Part shown: positions 63,969-64,000 of the stretch, piece after piece
How the letters are laid out: each line of letters starts with the position of its first letter
Position numbering within the stretch: position 1 is the stretch's first letter
Program-made: the position numbers and the translations under genes
The notes under the pieces: model-generated
What the model was told of the DNA's origin: nothing
What the model saw: the letters and a program-made list of their open reading frames with translations, nothing else
Databases searched by the model: none
Source of the DNA: Arthrobacter ramosus
GTDB lineage: Bacteria; Actinomycetota; Actinomycetes; Actinomycetales; Micrococcaceae
NCBI RefSeq assembly: GCF_039535095.1
Contig: NZ_BAAAWN010000001.1
Coordinates: 1,736,001-1,800,000 of the forward strand
DNA: 64,000 bases
Direction of reading: 5' to 3'

Positions 63969-63990
63969 GCACATGTTGGCTTATATGTGC
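63969..63990. promoter_or_regulatory. Inverted repeat upstream of the nucleoside operon
   Basis: GCACAT and ATGTGC are separated by 10 bases, in an AT-rich stretch 65 bases before the MFS start. A GntR-like GTGTATGATGCAC overlaps it on the minus strand near the window edge. It may be the operator or promoter of the operon; the rest is outside the window. Confidence 0.4.
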
Positions 63991-64000
63991 ATCATACACG

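Overview
The window is a GC-rich actinobacterial chromosome segment, most like an Arthrobacter/Paenarthrobacter-type member of the Micrococcaceae. The evidence is the gene order rpiB-nei-tig-clpP1-clpP2-clpX, a mycothiol-type DsbA relative of Mycobacterium Rv2466c, a DUF4233 gene between folC and ndk, an ultrashort translational T-box on ileS, and an imuA'-imuB-dnaE2 mutasome under an actinobacterial SOS box. No prophage, insertion sequence or CRISPR array was seen.

Positions 1-32900 are mainly core genome. They hold the end of rpiB, a Nei glycosylase, tRNA-Gly and tRNA-Pro, the trigger factor/ClpP1P2/ClpX proteostasis block with a probable ClgR operator, a DsbA-like protein, a second Fpg/Nei glycosylase and valS. 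An AbiEi-DUF559 nuclease-like gene and an SDR gene follow. Next come ileS with its T-box, folC-DUF4233-ndk, a VKOR-like membrane protein, RNase E/G with a long leader, a TPP-riboswitch-controlled thiD-tenA fusion, rplU-rpmA-obgE-proB-proA, nadD and rsfS.

Positions 33000-40800 begin with tRNA-Ala and then hold carbohydrate genes. A LacI regulator lies upstream of an alpha-glucan phosphorylase whose promoter carries a LacI-type operator and whose start is coupled to a 17-codon upstream ORF. A second LacI regulator is divergent from a Gfo/Idh/MocA-ThuA pair.

Positions 40781-46563 are the SOS mutagenesis cassette. Positions 46606-52953 are a five-gene minus-strand transport operon: two DppD/DppF-type ATPases, an MdtH-like exporter, a family-5 binding lipoprotein and one polypeptide fusing the DppB and DppC permeases. 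It starts next to a perfect 13-bp inverted repeat.

Positions 52967-56432 hold single accessory genes: an alpha/beta hydrolase, an aminoglycoside-phosphotransferase-fold protein, a CadD-like transporter, a membrane protein and a TatB-like protein. Positions 56437-60047 hold an agmatine deiminase/amidase pair with a divergent TetR gene around a perfect 10-bp palindrome. Positions 60044-63904 encode an apparently complete nucleoside scavenging pathway (MFS importer, nucleoside hydrolase, deaminase, ribokinase).

The least explained items are a possible structured RNA between fpg and valS, palindromic repeats bracketing the DUF559 gene, the fused-permease transport operon and the upstream ORF of glgP.
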